Positions 24,074 to 32,057 of a stretch of 32,057 nt of DNA are shown here, one piece after another (position 1 is the stretch's first letter; each line of letters starts with the position of its first letter). The notes below the pieces were generated by a model. That model saw nothing but the letters and a program-made list of their open reading frames with translations. It was not told where the DNA came from and searched no databases. The stretch comes from an uncultured Saprospiraceae bacterium (GTDB lineage Bacteria; Bacteroidota; Bacteroidia; Chitinophagales; Saprospiraceae). The stretch lies in the NCBI GenBank assembly GCA_937997635.1, contig CALLFA010000014.1, forward strand, positions 1 to 32,057, written 5' to 3'. The position numbers and the translations under genes are program-made.

Positions 24074-24362
24074 ATCGAGAGGTACGGAGACCTTGTGAAT
24101 ACATCGAGAGGTACGGAGACCTTCGATTCAGAAATCATCCATAGCTGCGAAATTATAAATGATTGGCTCACAAGTCAGAATCTCTTGCTGTGAATAACAT
24201 CGAGAGGTACGGAGAATATATCGAGAGGTACGGAGAATATATCGAGAGGTACGGAGACCTTCGTAAATTAGATCGAGAGGTACGGAGACCTTCGATTCAG
24301 TAATCACTCCGATTAAAATCTCTTTCAGGCGAAAACTGAGGCAAAGGTCTCTGTACCTCTTG
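24074..24362. repeat. Six direct copies plus one inverted copy of ATCGAGAGGTACGGAGA(CCTT)
   Basis: Direct copies start at 24074, 24103, 24199, 24220, 24241 and 24272. Four end in ACCTT; the copies at 24199 and 24220 end in ATAT and are spaced exactly 21 bases. The context is repeated too: GTGAATAACATCGAG precedes the copies at 24074 and 24199, and the tail CCTTCGATTCAG...ATCA follows those at 24103 and 24272. An inverted copy with two mismatches lies at 24344-24362 and is itself framed by GGCAA/TTGCC. Irregular spacing and the absence of cas genes argue against CRISPR. The unit contains AGGT-ACGGAG-ACCT, a potential tiny hairpin. Confidence 0.88.
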
Positions 24363-24399
24363 CCATATCGTAAAGATTAGGGTTTTCATCGTGCAACCT

Positions 24400-24448
24400 T
24401 AGGTAAAACACTAAGGTCTTTTGCACAGACGCTCATTAGTTTTACCTA
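24400..24448. repeat. 10-bp inverted repeat upstream of the SH3-like gene
   Basis: TAGGTAAAAC (24400-24409) and GTTTTACCTA (24439-24448) are exact reverse complements with a 29-base spacer. It lies about 120 bases before the ATG at 24569. It could be an RNA hairpin, an operator, or the end of the preceding repeat cluster. Confidence 0.4.
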
Positions 24449-24568
24449 CATGACGTACTACAATCTCATACAATTAAGCCACAGTGGGCAAAAAAGAAGA
24501 AAATAATTGAGGGTTTAGGGTAATATAAAGCGTCTTTACAGTACTTATTAATAAAGAAATCAGTCAAC

Positions 24569-24802
24569 ATGAGAGTTATATTAAAACATGTGTTCAGTAA
24601 ACAGGAAGGAATAGAAGTCTTTGGAAGCTTAGCCACTACACAGACCATCGCACATTTATCAGCAGGAGAATGGTTAGGTGTATCAGCAGAATTAGGTGAT
24701 TATTTCGAAGTATTGACCAAGCAAGGCTTTGGGTGGGTAAAGAAATCTGATTGTCAAAGCAGCCGAGATCTAGAGATGCCAATGGCACATGCCGCGGCCT
24801 AG
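24569..24802 (+). CDS. Small SH3-like domain protein
   Basis: The 77-residue product reads as a single bacterial SH3-like barrel. Strands are seen in RVILKHVFSKQEGIEVFGSL, then GEWLGVSAELGDYFEVLTKQGFGWVKKSDC, where 'GDYFEVLTxxGxGWVxxxD' is the usual SH3b ending. There is no signal peptide or enzyme domain, so it would act in the cytosol unless fused or bound to a partner. The last four bases overlap the stop of the convergent unknown gene (shared CTAG at 24799-24802). The ATG follows an AT-rich leader carrying inverted repeats. Confidence 0.62.
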   Translation: MRVILKHVFSKQEGIEVFGSLATTQTIAHLSAGEWLGVSAELGDYFEVLTKQGFGWVKKSDCQSSRDLEMPMAHAAA

Positions 24803-25140
24803 TTGAACTTTTTGCTATCGTAAAGAATACCTTTCACACCATCATATCCCGGCTTTATACCCAAATGCATCAAGGTTCGTTTATACGGAAACTTCTTACT
24901 GTCAATAATGTACACTTTACAAGCCACAGCAGAAGAGAATACGGAATGTTCCTTCTTCCAACAATGCGCTATTTCAAAAACAGCAGCGTTATATGATTTA
25001 TCCCATTTCTTACGTACTTCCATTTCTAGATAGATGATACCTTTATCAAAGCGTAATAGCTTAGATGACAAGCCAAATCCTACTCTATAGTATATGTCTT
25101 GGGTGATGTAGTGCTTTCTGTTTATTTCTTCGATATTCAT
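24799..25140 (-). CDS. Uncharacterised 113-residue protein
   Basis: I do not recognise this family. The protein is soluble, basic, and rich in Lys, Tyr and Ile, opening MNIEEINRKHYITQDIYYR. It shows alternating beta-like stretches (KGIIYLEMEVRKKW, SAVACKVYIIDSKKF), two cysteines (in IAHCWKK and VACKVY) and a C-terminal HLGIKPGYDGVKGILYDSKKF. It looks like a small compact alpha/beta domain. Its stop overlaps that of the SH3-like gene tail to tail. It is a well-formed frame with normal composition, so a real gene is likely. Confidence 0.6.
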   Translation of the reverse strand: MNIEEINRKHYITQDIYYRVGFGLSSKLLRFDKGIIYLEMEVRKKWDKSYNAAVFEIAHCWKKEHSVFSSAVACKVYIIDSKKFPYKRTLMHLGIKPGYDGVKGILYDSKKFN

Positions 25141-25272
25141 AACTACCGAGAGAAAAGCAGAAATTATGCCATATGAGTTTGAATTCAGTGACGTTAATTA
25201 TATCAAAAAAAATCATATCGGATAAAGCATTGATTTTGTTTCTTTTATATTCAGATTTATAAGTTGTTAAAT

Positions 25273-26631
25273 ATGAAATTGTTTTACGCGTTTTTCTACC
25301 TTTTGGGCTCGACCCTATGTATACAAGCCCAAGTGCCTCCGAGTGACGACATGCGGCTATATGATATCGTCGACAATGTTAGTGCGGACCGAATAGAAAA
25401 AGACATCAAAACCCTTGTCAGTTTTGGTACACGACACTCCCTATCTGATACTGTATCAACCACTCGGGGGATCGGTGCTGCTCGCCGATGGATTAAACAA
25501 GAATTTGAGCAGATATCTTCTGATTGTAATGGTTGTCTAGAAGTGCGTTTTCATAAAGGACTAGTCAAGGCAGAGGATAGCAGACGGATCCCTATAGATA
25601 CATGGATTGTAAATGTGATGGCAATCAAGCGAGGAACACTATTCCCGGATAGATACATCATTATGTCAGGTGATATTGATTCAAGAGTGAGCGATCCGTT
25701 AGATGGCACTTCAGATTCGCCAGGAGCAAATGATAATGCTTCTGGGATGGCAGGGGTCATTGAAGCGGCAAGAGTACTATCTGAGTATGACTTTGAATCG
25801 AGCATTATATTTTTGGGCTTAAGTGGAGAAGAGCAAGGATTGTTCGGAGGCAAATTTTTAGCAGCTGATGCCAAAGAATGGGGTTGGAATATTGTAGGTG
25901 TCATCAATAACGATATGATTGGTAACATTACAGGTATTGACGGTGTGATTGACAACAGCACCTTCCGTGTATTTTCAGAACCAAATCCACCTAACCCTGA
26001 AGAACAAGAGTTGATTTGGAATCGTTTTTATGGTGGAGAAGTTGATGGCCCCTCTAGGCAATTGGCGAGATACATCGATCGCATCACGGATCAATATACG
26101 ACCAATCTTGATGCCAAAATGATATACCGCCTGGATCGCTTTGGTAGAGGAGGACATCATCGACCATTTAATGATGAAGGCTTCCCTGGGGTAAGAATTA
26201 TGGAGACTCATGAAAATTATGTGATGCAACATCAAGACATTCGAGTGGAAGATGGTGTGGCATATGGTGATGTTATTGAAGGCGTGAATTTTGATTATGC
26301 GGCTAAGTTGACTGGCGTAAATGCGATAACCTTAGCTTCAATCGCTTGGGCACCACCAGCTCCAGAATTTGTGTCCATCGGCGGAGCTGTACAACCATCA
26401 ACTAGACTTAAATGGGATGCGATAGAAGCAGAGAATTTGGCTGGCTACAAAGTGTATTGGCGTGAGACCACCAGTCCACAATGGGAGTATTCTAAGTTTG
26501 TCGGTATGGACACAGATGTCACACTTGATGGTATCATCATTGATAATTACTTATTTGGTGTTGCTGCTGTTGGTAAAAATGGGAATGAAAGTGTGGTGAC
26601 ATATCCAAAGACTTTAATACCAAGACGTTAA
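25273..26631 (+). CDS. Secreted M28-family metallopeptidase with C-terminal FN3-like domain
   Basis: The 452-residue precursor starts at ATG 25273 (an in-frame TTG at 25264 is less likely) with a Sec signal (1-20). The M28 domain spans about 35-360. Candidate zinc ligands are D134 in SGDIDSR (where most M28 enzymes have His), bridging D154 in PGANDNASG, E187 with catalytic E186 in LSGEEQGLFGG, D214 in NNDMIGN, and H320 in MQHQD. A fibronectin-III-like module follows (about 365-445, LKWDAIEAENLAGYKVYWRE). It probably acts as an exported aminopeptidase or carboxypeptidase in peptide scavenging. The gene stands alone; an M13 peptidase follows on the same strand after 83 bases. Confidence 0.88.
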   Translation: MKLFYAFFYLLGSTLCIQAQVPPSDDMRLYDIVDNVSADRIEKDIKTLVSFGTRHSLSDTVSTTRGIGAARRWIKQEFEQISSDCNGCLEVRFHKGLVKAEDSRRIPIDTWIVNVMAIKRGTLFPDRYIIMSGDIDSRVSDPLDGTSDSPGANDNASGMAGVIEAARVLSEYDFESSIIFLGLSGEEQGLFGGKFLAADAKEWGWNIVGVINNDMIGNITGIDGVIDNSTFRVFSEPNPPNPEEQELIWNRFYGGEVDGPSRQLARYIDRITDQYTTNLDAKMIYRLDRFGRGGHHRPFNDEGFPGVRIMETHENYVMQHQDIRVEDGVAYGDVIEGVNFDYAAKLTGVNAITLASIAWAPPAPEFVSIGGAVQPSTRLKWDAIEAENLAGYKVYWRETTSPQWEYSKFVGMDTDVTLDGIIIDNYLFGVAAVGKNGNESVVTYPKTLIPRR

Positions 26632-26714
26632 ATAAATTTAGGTTTTTCACAACTTAAAATAATCAGATACCGTCTTATTTTATATACATTGAATTATAAA
26701 CAGAAGATTCACAA

Positions 26715-28940
26715 ATGAAATATTTTACTTTCCTTATTGCAATCAGCCTTTTTATCGCCTGCTCAACCAAGAAACCAGTAGTACAGGATGCCGAACAAAA
26801 GGCGCAGATGGCCAAAGACCATATGGCAAAAGAAGAAATGATGGTTAAAGAGGAGATGGCAAAAAAAGATATGATGGCCAAAGAACACATGGACAAAGAA
26901 AAAATGATGTCCGAAGAGGTGATAGCTGAAGAAAAGATGAAGGCCAAAGAAAAAATGATGAAAGAGAATTCCTCTCCTGGATTAGATCTTTCCAATATGG
27001 ATTTGAGTGTCAAGCCTGGTGACGACTTCTTCCGATATGTAAACGGCACTTGGCTAGACAATACAGAACTACCTCCAGATAGACCTCGATGGGGAAGTTT
27101 TGATGAGCTGCGCAAAAAGTCAAGCGAAAATGTATTGGCTGTTTTGGAGGAAGCTAGTCAAAGTGGTGCTTATGGTCCCAAAACAGATCAGGGAAAAGTC
27201 GCCATTATTTATGCTCAAGCAATGGATACGACTGGTCGGAATAAAACAGGGGTGGCACCTCTCATGCCATATTTAGATAAGTTAAATGCCATTCAAACCA
27301 TTGCGGATATTCAACATTATAATGTAGAAACTGCTTTTATTGGAGATAGAGGTTTATTTGGTTTTGCTGTATTTCCTGATTTAATGAACAGCGCAGTCAA
27401 TGGCTTATATCTTGCACCTGGTAATCTTGGTTTACCTGAAAGAGATTATTATTTGGACGATGAAGAAAAAAGTGTGGAGTTGAGAGATAGCTACAAAGCA
27501 CACATCGAAAGAATGCTTGGATTCATTAATTACAAAGGGGATAAATCTGAATTTGCACAATCCGTTTTAGATTTCGAAACAAAGTTGGCAACAGCTATGA
27601 TGACGAAAGAAGAGTCTAGAAATCCAAAAGTATATTTTGCAAGAAAAACGATGGCAGAAGTTGGCGATATGGTACCATCCATAAATTGGAAGAGTTACCT
27701 GGAAGGAATGGGTATGCAAGGAGTAGAAGGTCTCATTATGGGAGATGGTAAATACTATGCTGCAATTGAAGACATTTTAAAATCGACACCTATTGAGCAC
27801 ATTAAAAATTATATGATGTGGGGTGAATTAGATGGTGCTGCAAGTTTATTGACAATGGAAATGGACCGAGCCAATTTTGACTTTTATGGTAAAAAATTAA
27901 ACGGTGCACTCGAACAACGTCCTCTCTGGGAACGATCTGTAGGTGTAGCAAGTGGTGTCATGGGAGAAGCCATCGGCCAATTGTATGTCGACAAACATTT
28001 CCCACCTGAAGCAAAAACTAAGGCCCAAGCAATGATTGCCAATATTAAAAATTCTTTTGATGGTAGAATCAAAGGCTTGAGTTGGATGACAGACGAAACG
28101 AAAGAAAAGGCTTTAGAAAAATTAAAAAATATAACTGTCAAAATCGGCTATCCAGATGAATGGAAGGACTACGGTGATATGGACATCAAATCTGAAGATA
28201 ATGGTGGCACCTATATCGGCAACATGATAGCGGCATCAAAGTGGTTCTTTGCGGATAACATCTCTAAGGTTGGGAAAGAAGTTGATAAAACAGAATGGGG
28301 AATGTCTCCACAAACAGTGAATGCTTATTATAATCCATTAAACAATGAAATCGTCTTTCCAGCAGCTATTTTACAACCACCATTCTATAATTATGAAGCT
28401 GACGAAGCTGTAAATTATGGTGGAATTGGCGCTGTCATAGGACATGAAATCTCTCATGGATTTGATGATCAAGGCAGTCGATTTGATGCCACCGGGAATA
28501 TGACGAATTGGTGGACAGAGCAAGACAGGACAAGCTTCGAAAGTAGAAATCAGCAATTGATCAATCAGTTTAATGCTTACGAAGGCTTGCCAGGCGAAAA
28601 CCTAAATGGTGAGTTTACTCTTGGTGAGAATATTGGTGATCTTGGTGGTATCCATGTTGCCTATGATGGACTCCAAAAATATCTAGCTGAAAATGGAGAC
28701 CCTGGATTGATTGATGGGTATACTCCAGAACAACGTTTCTTCATTTCTTGGGGAACAATCTGGCGAACGAAAATGACTGCAGAAATGACGCGAACGTTAA
28801 TAAAAACAGATCCACATGCATTAGGGCAATTCCGTGCCATTGGTCCCTTGTCTAATATGGAAGCGTTTTACAAAGCATTTGATGTCTCTGAAGGTGATCG
28901 GATGTATCGATCTGCAAAAGATCGTGTACGTATTTGGTAA
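26715..28940 (+). CDS. M13 (neprilysin/PepO-type) metallopeptidase lipoprotein with Met-rich stalk
   Basis: The 741-residue product begins with a lipoprotein signal (LFIAC, lipid Cys at 16). A low-complexity stalk (about 25-84) follows, made of repeating MAKE/MMxKE-like units with 13 methionines. The complete M13 peptidase starts at SPGLDLSNMDLSVKPGDDFFRYVNG. The zinc site is H577-E578-xx-H581 with E638 and D642 in GENIGDLGG. Substrate-binding NAYYNP and the C-terminal DRVRIW, ending in W as in the family, are present. The enzyme cleaves oligopeptides and would sit on the periplasmic or outer face of a membrane. The family is usually near 670-690 residues; the excess is the stalk. A YjbR-family gene follows after 15 bases. 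Confidence 0.94.
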   Translation: MKYFTFLIAISLFIACSTKKPVVQDAEQKAQMAKDHMAKEEMMVKEEMAKKDMMAKEHMDKEKMMSEEVIAEEKMKAKEKMMKENSSPGLDLSNMDLSVKPGDDFFRYVNGTWLDNTELPPDRPRWGSFDELRKKSSENVLAVLEEASQSGAYGPKTDQGKVAIIYAQAMDTTGRNKTGVAPLMPYLDKLNAIQTIADIQHYNVETAFIGDRGLFGFAVFPDLMNSAVNGLYLAPGNLGLPERDYYLDDEEKSVELRDSYKAHIERMLGFINYKGDKSEFAQSVLDFETKLATAMMTKEESRNPKVYFARKTMAEVGDMVPSINWKSYLEGMGMQGVEGLIMGDGKYYAAIEDILKSTPIEHIKNYMMWGELDGAASLLTMEMDRANFDFYGKKLNGALEQRPLWERSVGVASGVMGEAIGQLYVDKHFPPEAKTKAQAMIANIKNSFDGRIKGLSWMTDETKEKALEKLKNITVKIGYPDEWKDYGDMDIKSEDNGGTYIGNMIAASKWFFADNISKVGKEVDKTEWGMSPQTVNAYYNPLNNEIVFPAAILQPPFYNYEADEAVNYGGIGAVIGHEISHGFDDQGSRFDATGNMTNWWTEQDRTSFESRNQQLINQFNAYEGLPGENLNGEFTLGENIGDLGGIHVAYDGLQKYLAENGDPGLIDGYTPEQRFFISWGTIWRTKMTAEMTRTLIKTDPHALGQFRAIGPLSNMEAFYKAFDVSEGDRMYRSAKDRVRIW

Positions 28941-28955
28941 GTGAGAAACTAATTT

Positions 28956-29324
28956 ATGCACATAGATGAGTTTCGAGAGTATTGTCTGAGCAAGGCTGGA
29001 ACGGAAGAAACATTTCCTTTTGATGAGACCACTTTGGTTTTCAAAGTCATGGGTAAAATGTTTGCACTTACTGGGTTGGATAATGATGACTTTAGAGTCA
29101 ATTTAAAATGTGATCCAGAATGGGCTTTAGAGCTACGAGAGCAACACTCAGATGTCATTCCGGGATTTCATATGAATAAAAAACACTGGAATACAGTGAT
29201 CATGGAAGACAGTGTGCTGGATGAAGAGTTGATTCTAAAAATGATTGATCACTCGTATGATTTGGTGGTGAAAGGGTTGACCAAAAAGCTTAAAGCGGAA
29301 TTGGCTCAGTTGGAGAATTTATAG
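28956..29324 (+). CDS. MmcQ/YjbR-family protein
   Basis: The 122-residue protein matches the YjbR/MmcQ fold throughout. It shows FREYCLSKAGTEETFPFDETTLVFKVMGKMFAL (about 6-38), NLKCDPEWALELREQ (about 49-63), PGFHMNKKHWNTVIM (about 70-84) and a C-terminal helix ending LTKKLKAEL. Members have a double-wing DNA-binding-like fold of unproven role. The ATG lies 15 bases after the M13 gene, so co-transcription is likely though functionally unexplained. The cupin gene follows after 55 bases. Confidence 0.9.
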   Translation: MHIDEFREYCLSKAGTEETFPFDETTLVFKVMGKMFALTGLDNDDFRVNLKCDPEWALELREQHSDVIPGFHMNKKHWNTVIMEDSVLDEELILKMIDHSYDLVVKGLTKKLKAELAQLENL

Positions 29325-29379
29325 ATTCTTTAATAATCTGACAACTCATTAATTTAATAATAATTTAGAAAAATATAAA

Positions 29380-29856
29380 ATGAAAAACTCAATCATCATT
29401 TTGTTTATTGTAACATCTTTGACAGGATTTTCTCAAGAAGCAGAATACAATGTTAGCTCATATCAAACAGAAGGGACAAAAGCACCAAACACACATTACA
29501 TAGGAGAGGCTTGGTTGAATGCTCTTATCCGTAATGATACTGAATTGGGGTATAATATTACTAAAGCAACATTTAAAGCCAATTCAACCTTGGATTGGCA
29601 TAAACATAGTACAGCACAAGTCTTAATAATTGTTGATGGCGAAGCATATTACCAAGAAAGAGGAAAAGAGCCCATTATTCTAAAAGAAGGTGATGTCATT
29701 AAATGTGAAAAAGATACAGAACATTGGCATTCTTCAACCAAGCATAGCGATGTAACGTATTTAGCTTTATATGGCGGCGGCACACCAACATTGTGGACAG
29801 AAGTATTAACGAAGGAGTATTATGATAGAATAGCCAAAAAGCTAAAAAGTAATTAG
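29380..29856 (+). CDS. Secreted single-domain cupin
   Basis: The 158-residue precursor has a signal peptide (MKNSIIILFIVTSLTGFSQ, 1-19) and one cupin barrel. Motif 1 is seen as WHKHSTAQVLIIVDGEAYY (His pair and acceptor positions), and motif 2 as GDVIKCEKDTEHWHSS. The metal ligands are therefore probably the two His of motif 1, the Gln in STAQ or a nearby residue, and a His of motif 2. It resembles the short cupins related to bacterial hydroxynitrile-lyase-like proteins and carboxymuconolactone-linked cupins; the reaction is unknown. Export to the periplasm is inferred from the signal. It precedes repeat island 2. Confidence 0.87.
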   Translation: MKNSIIILFIVTSLTGFSQEAEYNVSSYQTEGTKAPNTHYIGEAWLNALIRNDTELGYNITKATFKANSTLDWHKHSTAQVLIIVDGEAYYQERGKEPIILKEGDVIKCEKDTEHWHSSTKHSDVTYLALYGGGTPTLWTEVLTKEYYDRIAKKLKSN

Positions 29857-30931
29857 ATGTGCTTATTAATATTAAGGAAAGTTAAAAGAAAGCCAGCTTG
29901 TAACTAGTGAAACCAGATCAGACTTGCTATAGCTGCATCCGCTCATATCACCAATCTAATGCATTTAAAATGAGGTGATCAAAATAGCTCAATGCCGCTC
30001 CAGAATCCAATTGAAAATTTTAAGTAAAAAACCATGGCTCATTCTAAATCAAAGGAACTCTACAAACTTATTTGACTTACACTAAATACTCTTTATATAT
30101 TGTTTATGAAAGCGTCCCATCGGGACTAAATATGGGTAGTCATTCCACACAGATAAAATCGTTGTGCCGTAGGTACAACATGTAATCTTACAATAAAGAG
30201 CATTGTCGTGTACACACATTCCGTACCTAACGGCACGGCAAATACATTCCATTAATTATACTACCCACATGTCGTCCCTACGGGACAATTAGCATCTCTC
30301 ATTGCACAATACATGCTTGCGCCCCTTCAAGGCTGTAGTATAATACGACAAAATAGCTCAATGCCGCTAAAGAATCCAATTGAAATTTTAATTAATAAAT
30401 CATGGCTCATTCTAAATCAAAGGAACTCTACAAACTTATTTGACTTTCACTAAATACTCTTTATATATTGTTTATGAAAGAGTCCCATAGGGACTAAATA
30501 TGGGTAGTCATTCCACACAGATAAAATCGTTGTGCCGTAGGTACAACATGTAATCATACAATAAAGAGCATTGTCGAGTACACACATTCCGTACCTAACG
30601 GCACGGCAAATACATTCAATCAATTATGCTACCCAGATGTCGTCCCTACGGGACAATTAGCATCCCTCATTGCAAGAGTTTTGTTGTACACACATTCCGT
30701 ACCTAACGGCACGGCAAATACACTCAATCAATTATGCTACCCAGATGTCGTCCCTACGGGACAATTAGCATCCTCATTGCACAATACATGCTTGCGCCCC
30801 TTCAGGGCTGTAGTACAATTACGACATCATACCATTGGCTATATGCTTTGCGCCCTTTAAGGGCAAACACATTTTATGAGTAATGTATATCATTAATATA
30901 TTATCAAATATAAAATGACTGAATATCGCCC
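29857..30931. other. Gene-free stretch (1,075 bp) between convergent genes
   Basis: Bases 29980-30864 are a repeat island with a tandem duplication and many hairpins, described separately. Bases 29857-29979 and 30865-30931 are AT-rich and contain no ORF or terminator that I can support. The island lies between the stops of the cupin (plus) and ketoacyl synthase (minus) genes. Confidence 0.85.
29980..30864. repeat. Hairpin island 2 with 369-bp tandem duplication
   Basis: Unit 1 (29980-30348) and unit 2 (30349 to about 30674) are near-identical with a period of 369 bases. A third, 5'-truncated copy runs from about 30681 and closes with an ~70-bp module (30794-30864) that also occurs in island 1. 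In unit 1 the hairpins GTCCCATCGGGAC (30114-30126) and GTCCCTACGGGAC (30274-30286) form mirrored pairs, as do GGGTAGT (30134-30140) with ACTACCC (30260-30266) and GTGCCGTAGGTAC (30164-30176) with GTACCTAACGGCAC (30223-30236). Each pair has the same coordinate sum of 60400, so the spacing is exactly symmetric. Confidence 0.9.
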
Positions 30932-32056
30932 TTAGTTTTTTCTAACCACTAAACTCCCTATCGAATAGCCTGCACCGAATGAGCAAATCAGTCCGAGATC
31001 GCCTGATACAAGATCATCATTATACATATGAAAGGCGATCAAAGAACCAGCAGAAGCCGTATTGGCGAATTCATCCAAGGTGATTGGTGCCTCTGTCTCG
31101 GAAGGTTGACGGCCGAGTAACAAACTACAAATCAATTTATTCATATTGATGTTAGCCTGGTGTAGCCACCATCGTTTGATGTCTTCATTTTTAAGATCGA
31201 GTGAGCTTAAGTGTTCACCGATGTGCTTGGCTGCTAGGGGACAAACTTCTTTATATACGGTACGACCATTTTGAGAAAAGTATTGATCCTTGTCTAATGG
31301 ATCAGCATCATTGGCATTGAGCACATAACCAAAGTTTGACCTGATGTTATTTGAATATTGAGTAAAGGCTTTTGTACTGAGTACTTCGTAAGAAGACTCA
31401 CTAGTACATGTCTTTGGTGATTCTATAATAGTTGCTACAGAAACATCTCCAAAGATAAAATGACTGTCTCTGTCCTTATAGTTCACTTGGGGTGAAGTCA
31501 GTTCTGGATTAATGGCCAGTACGCATTTAGCTGTTCCTGCCTTAACCATCTCATAAGCTCTTTGTAACCCAAACGTCGCTGCGGAACAAGCGACCAACAT
31601 GTCAAATCCAAATCCTTGGATACCCAATGCTTGTTGTACTTCGATAGCAATAGCAGGATACGATCGCTGTGTATAAGCACATGACACGATTACTGCATCG
31701 ATATCTTCTGGTCGTTTGTTGGCAGCAGCCATCGCATCTTTTGCTGCATGGATGGCCATTTCTGCTTGATCGGATAACTGATCATTGGCTCTTTTTGGTA
31801 TGTCAGGTCGCATTCGATCTAGATCCAGTACACCTTTCTTTTGATAGATATATCTTCGCTTAATGCCTGATGCCTTCTCGATAAACTCAGCACTTGAGTA
31901 AGCCTTTGGCTTTGTTTGTTCGGCTTCGATAGCCGTAGCGTGTTCAGCATTATACAAATCAACATGCTTATTATAGCAATCTACAAGTTCTTCATTAGTT
32001 AATACTTCTGCTGGTTTCCAAAGACCTGTTCCGCTTATGACGACTGTACTTGACAT
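30932..32056 (-). CDS. Beta-ketoacyl-ACP synthase III family protein (FabH2/PA3286-like)
   Basis: The complete 374-residue protein begins one base from the window end. It is a thiolase-fold KAS III with C157 in VACSAATFG, H299 in WWLHQANINMN and N332 in ANTASAGS. It is longer than classical FabH (about 317), with an N-terminal insertion carrying SSAEFIEKASGIKRRYIY and RMRPDIPKRANDQ. That pattern matches the Pseudomonas PA3286-type enzymes, which join medium-chain acyl-CoA to malonyl-ACP. It would therefore start or re-enter fatty-acid synthesis from beta-oxidation products. The final SFGAGYSIGSLVVRK is conserved. The substrate is inferred by resemblance only. The gene converges on repeat island 2; its promoter lies outside the window. 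Confidence 0.92.
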   Translation of the reverse strand: MSSTVVISGTGLWKPAEVLTNEELVDCYNKHVDLYNAEHATAIEAEQTKPKAYSSAEFIEKASGIKRRYIYQKKGVLDLDRMRPDIPKRANDQLSDQAEMAIHAAKDAMAAANKRPEDIDAVIVSCAYTQRSYPAIAIEVQQALGIQGFGFDMLVACSAATFGLQRAYEMVKAGTAKCVLAINPELTSPQVNYKDRDSHFIFGDVSVATIIESPKTCTSESSYEVLSTKAFTQYSNNIRSNFGYVLNANDADPLDKDQYFSQNGRTVYKEVCPLAAKHIGEHLSSLDLKNEDIKRWWLHQANINMNKLICSLLLGRQPSETEAPITLDEFANTASAGSLIAFHMYNDDLVSGDLGLICSFGAGYSIGSLVVRKN

Positions 32057-32057
32057 A

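Larger units (their letters stand above)
24027..24568. other. Gene-free stretch (542 bp) carrying a second repeat family
   Basis: Bases 24074-24310 hold six copies of a 17-21 bp repeat and a partial larger duplication. An inverted copy follows at 24344-24362, and a 10-bp inverted repeat at 24400-24448. The remaining 24449-24568 is the AT-rich leader of the SH3-like gene. No ORF of interest is present. Confidence 0.8.

Noticed and set aside
24074..24292. Possible CRISPR array
   Set aside because: Unit spacing is irregular (about 4 to 80 bases between copies), spacers are partly identical, and there are no cas genes.

Overview
The window looks like a piece of a Bacteroidota chromosome, probably from the Saprospiria/Chitinophagia side of the phylum. 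The reasons are the moderately AT-rich composition, many lipoprotein and secreted genes with short Sec signals, a CarboxypepD_reg-like domain inside a DUF4139 protein, a VPS10/BNR propeller of about 1,000 residues, DUF983 and M28/M13 peptidases, and intergenic regions packed with short GC-rich hairpins. This taxonomic call is inference. No tRNA, rRNA, CRISPR array or complete IS element was seen.

Layout. 1-2591: tail of a surface-polysaccharide locus (end of an unknown gene, a Wzz-like co-polymerase, and an O-antigen ligase/polymerase overlapping it). 2592-3276: a mirror-symmetric hairpin island. 3277-8873: an alanine-glyoxylate-type aminotransferase and a GlcD/GlcF-fused FAD/Fe-S dehydrogenase, separated by a much more AT-rich two-gene block that reads as a split HipA system with the kinase first and the HipS-like N-subdomain second. 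8882-14051: a secreted DUF4140/DUF4139 protein, a small membrane-type protein, a membrane-anchored spermidine-synthase-like protein and a subtilisin lipoprotein with a clear terminator. 14052-14989: decayed DNA with a frameshifted beta-helix pseudogene. 14990-18103: a large secreted BNR/sortilin-type propeller. 18459-20266: radA and a DCC thiol-oxidoreductase, then DUF983, CBS-pair, Tat-exported NHL-like propeller and HGSNAT/NagX-like membrane acyltransferase genes. 24027-24568: a second repeat family. 24569-25140: two small unknown genes meeting tail to tail. 25273-29856: secreted M28 and M13 metallopeptidases, a YjbR/MmcQ protein and a secreted cupin. 29857-30931: a second hairpin island with a 369-bp tandem duplication. 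30932-32056: a FabH2-type ketoacyl synthase.

The two most unusual things are the hairpin islands and the HipA block. Both islands are built as gapped palindromes: short GC hairpins sit at mirrored, often exactly equidistant, positions around a centre, and one roughly 80-bp module occurs in both islands. The HipA block has the two halves of a HipA-like kinase encoded separately in the opposite order to hipBST, without a visible HipB. The remaining genes are mostly single-gene housekeeping or exported functions with little operon structure.
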